Below, piece by piece: positions 5,568-7,219 of a stretch of 7,219 bases of DNA; position 1 is the stretch's first letter, and every line of letters starts with the position of its first letter. The notes beneath the pieces were generated by a model that was not told the origin of the DNA, did no database searches, and worked only from the letters and a program-made list of their open reading frames with translations. The DNA comes from Lachnospiraceae bacterium (GTDB lineage Bacteria; Bacillota; Clostridia; Lachnospirales; Lachnospiraceae). Location: NCBI GenBank assembly GCA_009774345.1, contig VSNR01000201.1, positions 1 to 7,219 on the forward strand, written 5' to 3'. The position numbers and the translations under genes are program-made.

Positions 5568-7219
5568 ATGATGAAGAGAAAGATCATTGCGGCAGTATCC
5601 GCCTTGTGTATGGCAGGAACTGTATACGCATCTGCTGGAAATGCGGTGAATGCTGAATCCGCACAATTGGAACTTACAGACAAAACAACTGCTTCGCAGG
5701 AAAGGATCTATTGTATTGCGTCTGTAAGCAAAATGTATTCTTCCTTGGCGGTCATGCAGCTTGTTGACGAGGGAAAGGTCGAACTTGACGCTCCGGTCAC
5801 AAAGTATCTCCCCGATTTCAAGATGGATGACGAGCGGTACAAGGACATCACCGTGCGTATGCTTATGAATCACACATCGGGCATACCTTTGGGTCTGCCG
5901 ATAAACCATTATCTTTATGATGATGTTGACAGTTTCGTTCATGACAATACACTTGATATCGTGTCGGGGTTACGTTTCAAAGCCGCTCCCGGAGAATATG
6001 CCTGCTATAATAATATGGGCTTTATGCTTATGGAGCATATCGTAGAAAATGTCAGCGGTATGAGCTTTACGGATTATGTGAGAAATAACATCGCCTCAAA
6101 GATAGGCGCAGACCATACGGGAACGGCTTGGAGCCTGTATGCGGGCGATACGGGCGACACACAGGTATCTCTCTATCGCGGCTCTCTGCCAATCGAATAC
6201 CCTTATGAAATGGCGGCAGGTACGGGCGGCATCTATGCCACCGCTTCTGACGTGGCAAATTTCGGCAGCGCTTTCTTTACAGGAAATGACATTCTGCTTT
6301 CCGATGATGCCAAAACACAGATGTCCACCCGATGGAATGATGACGTAAAATACGAGAGCTACGGTCTGGGCTGGGACTTTGTGGAACAAGTCAAGTACGA
6401 AAAAGAAAACATAAAGGTCATGGGCAAGGGCGGAGACGTGCCGTACATGAACTCGAGCCTCCTTGTCGCTCCCGATGAACAGATCAGCATAGCGGTACTG
6501 ACCGCCGGAAATGGCAGCAGCCAATATGCAGGACTTATGGCGTCTGCTCTGATGGACGTGGCGCTTGCAGAACAAGGAAAGGCGGTAAGTGATCTGACTC
6601 CTCCAGAGCCGGAAATAACGGACATTATCCCCGATCATTATCAAAAATATGAGGGCCTGTACTGCAGCGGCACATTCGGAATCGCCGAAATATGCAGGAT
6701 TACATTTGACGATACCACGATGTACAAGGAGGAATTGGGCACTGACAACACATTGCCCGAAAGATTTAAGATTACCGAAAGCGGAAGTTTTGTCAGGGTA
6801 AATGACAGTGGCAGGATGACTGCAGACAGGGAGATCGTTTATTTCGAGGAAAAGGATGGCAAAATATTCATCAGAACGGAGTTGTTCGCCGTATACCCAG
6901 GACTTGGAAATAAGTCAGACAGTATGTACACAGGGGAAAAAATGGAAGAAAATCCCGTCTCCCCCAGTGTGCAGCAAAGCTGGGACGAGCTTTCACAGAC
7001 AGTATTCGTCACATATAACGAAAAATGGACCTCCCAGAACTATGAAACGCCATTTTACTGGATTGTGACAGATCAGGCATTCCCCGGTTATATTCTGGCA
7101 AAAAACAGCAGGGGCGTCACAAAAGCGGAAAAAATAACCGATGAACATCATGCCCTTTTCTTTACTTCCATACCGAGCACTGCAAACAGAGATTTGTTTG
7201 ACATAGAGCTCACCGAGCA
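5568..7219 (+). CDS. Secreted class-C beta-lactamase/PBP-like serine hydrolase, 3'-truncated by the window
   Basis: Exported hydrolase; 550 codons are visible and the frame is still open at the window end. The N-terminus is a Sec signal peptide: MMKRK, a hydrophobic core to about residue 24, and a likely cleavage after Ala29 (AVNA/ES). No lipobox is seen. Catalytic motifs of the family are present: SVSK with nucleophile Ser52 and Lys55, the Tyr motif YNN (147-149), and KGG (287-289) at the place of KTG/HxG. Supporting blocks are LMNHTSG (99-105) and AAGTGGIYATASDVANF (216-232). The catalytic domain ends near 340. A Pro-rich joint (TPPEPE) leads to a second, probably beta-rich region that starts YQKYEGLYCSGTFG, like the C-terminal domains of many such hydrolases. 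Oddity: only about 22 residues separate the predicted cleavage site from Ser52, whereas AmpC-type enzymes have about 60, so the usual first strands seem absent. Relatives include DD-peptidases, D-aminopeptidases, esterases and beta-lactamases; the substrate here is unknown. Confidence 0.9.
   Translation, partial: MMKRKIIAAVSALCMAGTVYASAGNAVNAESAQLELTDKTTASQERIYCIASVSKMYSSLAVMQLVDEGKVELDAPVTKYLPDFKMDDERYKDITVRMLMNHTSGIPLGLPINHYLYDDVDSFVHDNTLDIVSGLRFKAAPGEYACYNNMGFMLMEHIVENVSGMSFTDYVRNNIASKIGADHTGTAWSLYAGDTGDTQVSLYRGSLPIEYPYEMAAGTGGIYATASDVANFGSAFFTGNDILLSDDAKTQMSTRWNDDVKYESYGLGWDFVEQVKYEKENIKVMGKGGDVPYMNSSLLVAPDEQISIAVLTAGNGSSQYAGLMASALMDVALAEQGKAVSDLTPPEPEITDIIPDHYQKYEGLYCSGTFGIAEICRITFDDTTMYKEELGTDNTLPERFKITESGSFVRVNDSGRMTADREIVYFEEKDGKIFIRTELFAVYPGLGNKSDSMYTGEKMEENPVSPSVQQSWDELSQTVFVTYNEKWTSQNYETPFYWIVTDQAFPGYILAKNSRGVTKAEKITDEHHALFFTSIPSTANRDLFDIELTE

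Noticed and set aside
5475..5942. 155-codon minus-strand frame across the permease-hydrolase junction
   Set aside because: It overlaps the permease end and the hydrolase signal peptide and SxxK region, both clearly coding on the plus strand. Its composition is unlike a real protein.
6096..6644. 182-codon open frame on the minus strand
   Set aside because: It is fully antisense to the serine hydrolase catalytic domain, whose motifs are intact. No family resemblance or ribosome site was seen.
1..7219. CRISPR arrays, tRNA or rRNA genes, transposase or phage genes
   Set aside because: I saw no spaced palindromic repeats beyond the 11-bp operator series, no tRNA- or rRNA-like sequence, and no recombinase or transposase motifs in any frame.

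Overview
The window reads as one contiguous accessory operon region on the + strand, probably from a Gram-positive Bacillota of the class Clostridia (a gut Lachnospiraceae/Oscillospiraceae-like organism is my best guess). This rests on the gene set (OmpR-type regulator, HisKA kinase, peptide-type ABC transporter with an FtsX permease, secreted penicillin-binding-like serine hydrolase), purine-rich ribosome sites, moderate GC with AT-rich promoter DNA, and a Gram-positive style signal peptide. No ribosomal or other housekeeping gene is present, so the taxonomy is inference.

Layout: (1) 1-708, an OmpR/PhoB-family response regulator lacking only its first few codons. (2) 705-1970, its histidine kinase, overlapping the regulator stop by ATGA. 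(3) 1971-2288, a 318-bp gap that is far from empty: a 98-bp imperfect inverted-repeat element (MITE-like) starting directly after the kinase stop codon, then a run of 11-bp phased direct repeats that look like the response-regulator operator, a -10 box, and a structured 5' leader. (4) 2289-3047, an ABC ATPase. (5) 3051-5552, an 833-residue permease with two FtsX halves. (6) 5568 to the window end, a secreted class-C beta-lactamase/PBP-like serine hydrolase, cut by the window edge. Gaps between the last three genes are 3 and 15 nt, so they are probably one transcript.

Working model (inference): the kinase senses an envelope or peptide signal through a roughly 100-residue extracellular domain and phosphorylates the regulator. 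The regulator binds the phased repeats, which occupy the -35 position, and switches on the transporter plus the exported hydrolase. The transporter (MacB/SalXY/VraDE-like ATPase, LolCE-like duplicated permease) and the hydrolase would then act together at the cell surface, plausibly against an antimicrobial peptide or on a cell-wall substrate. The substrate cannot be read from the sequence. The points most worth a second look are the phased operator, the MITE-like element at the kinase stop codon, and the unusually short N-terminus of the serine hydrolase before its catalytic motif.
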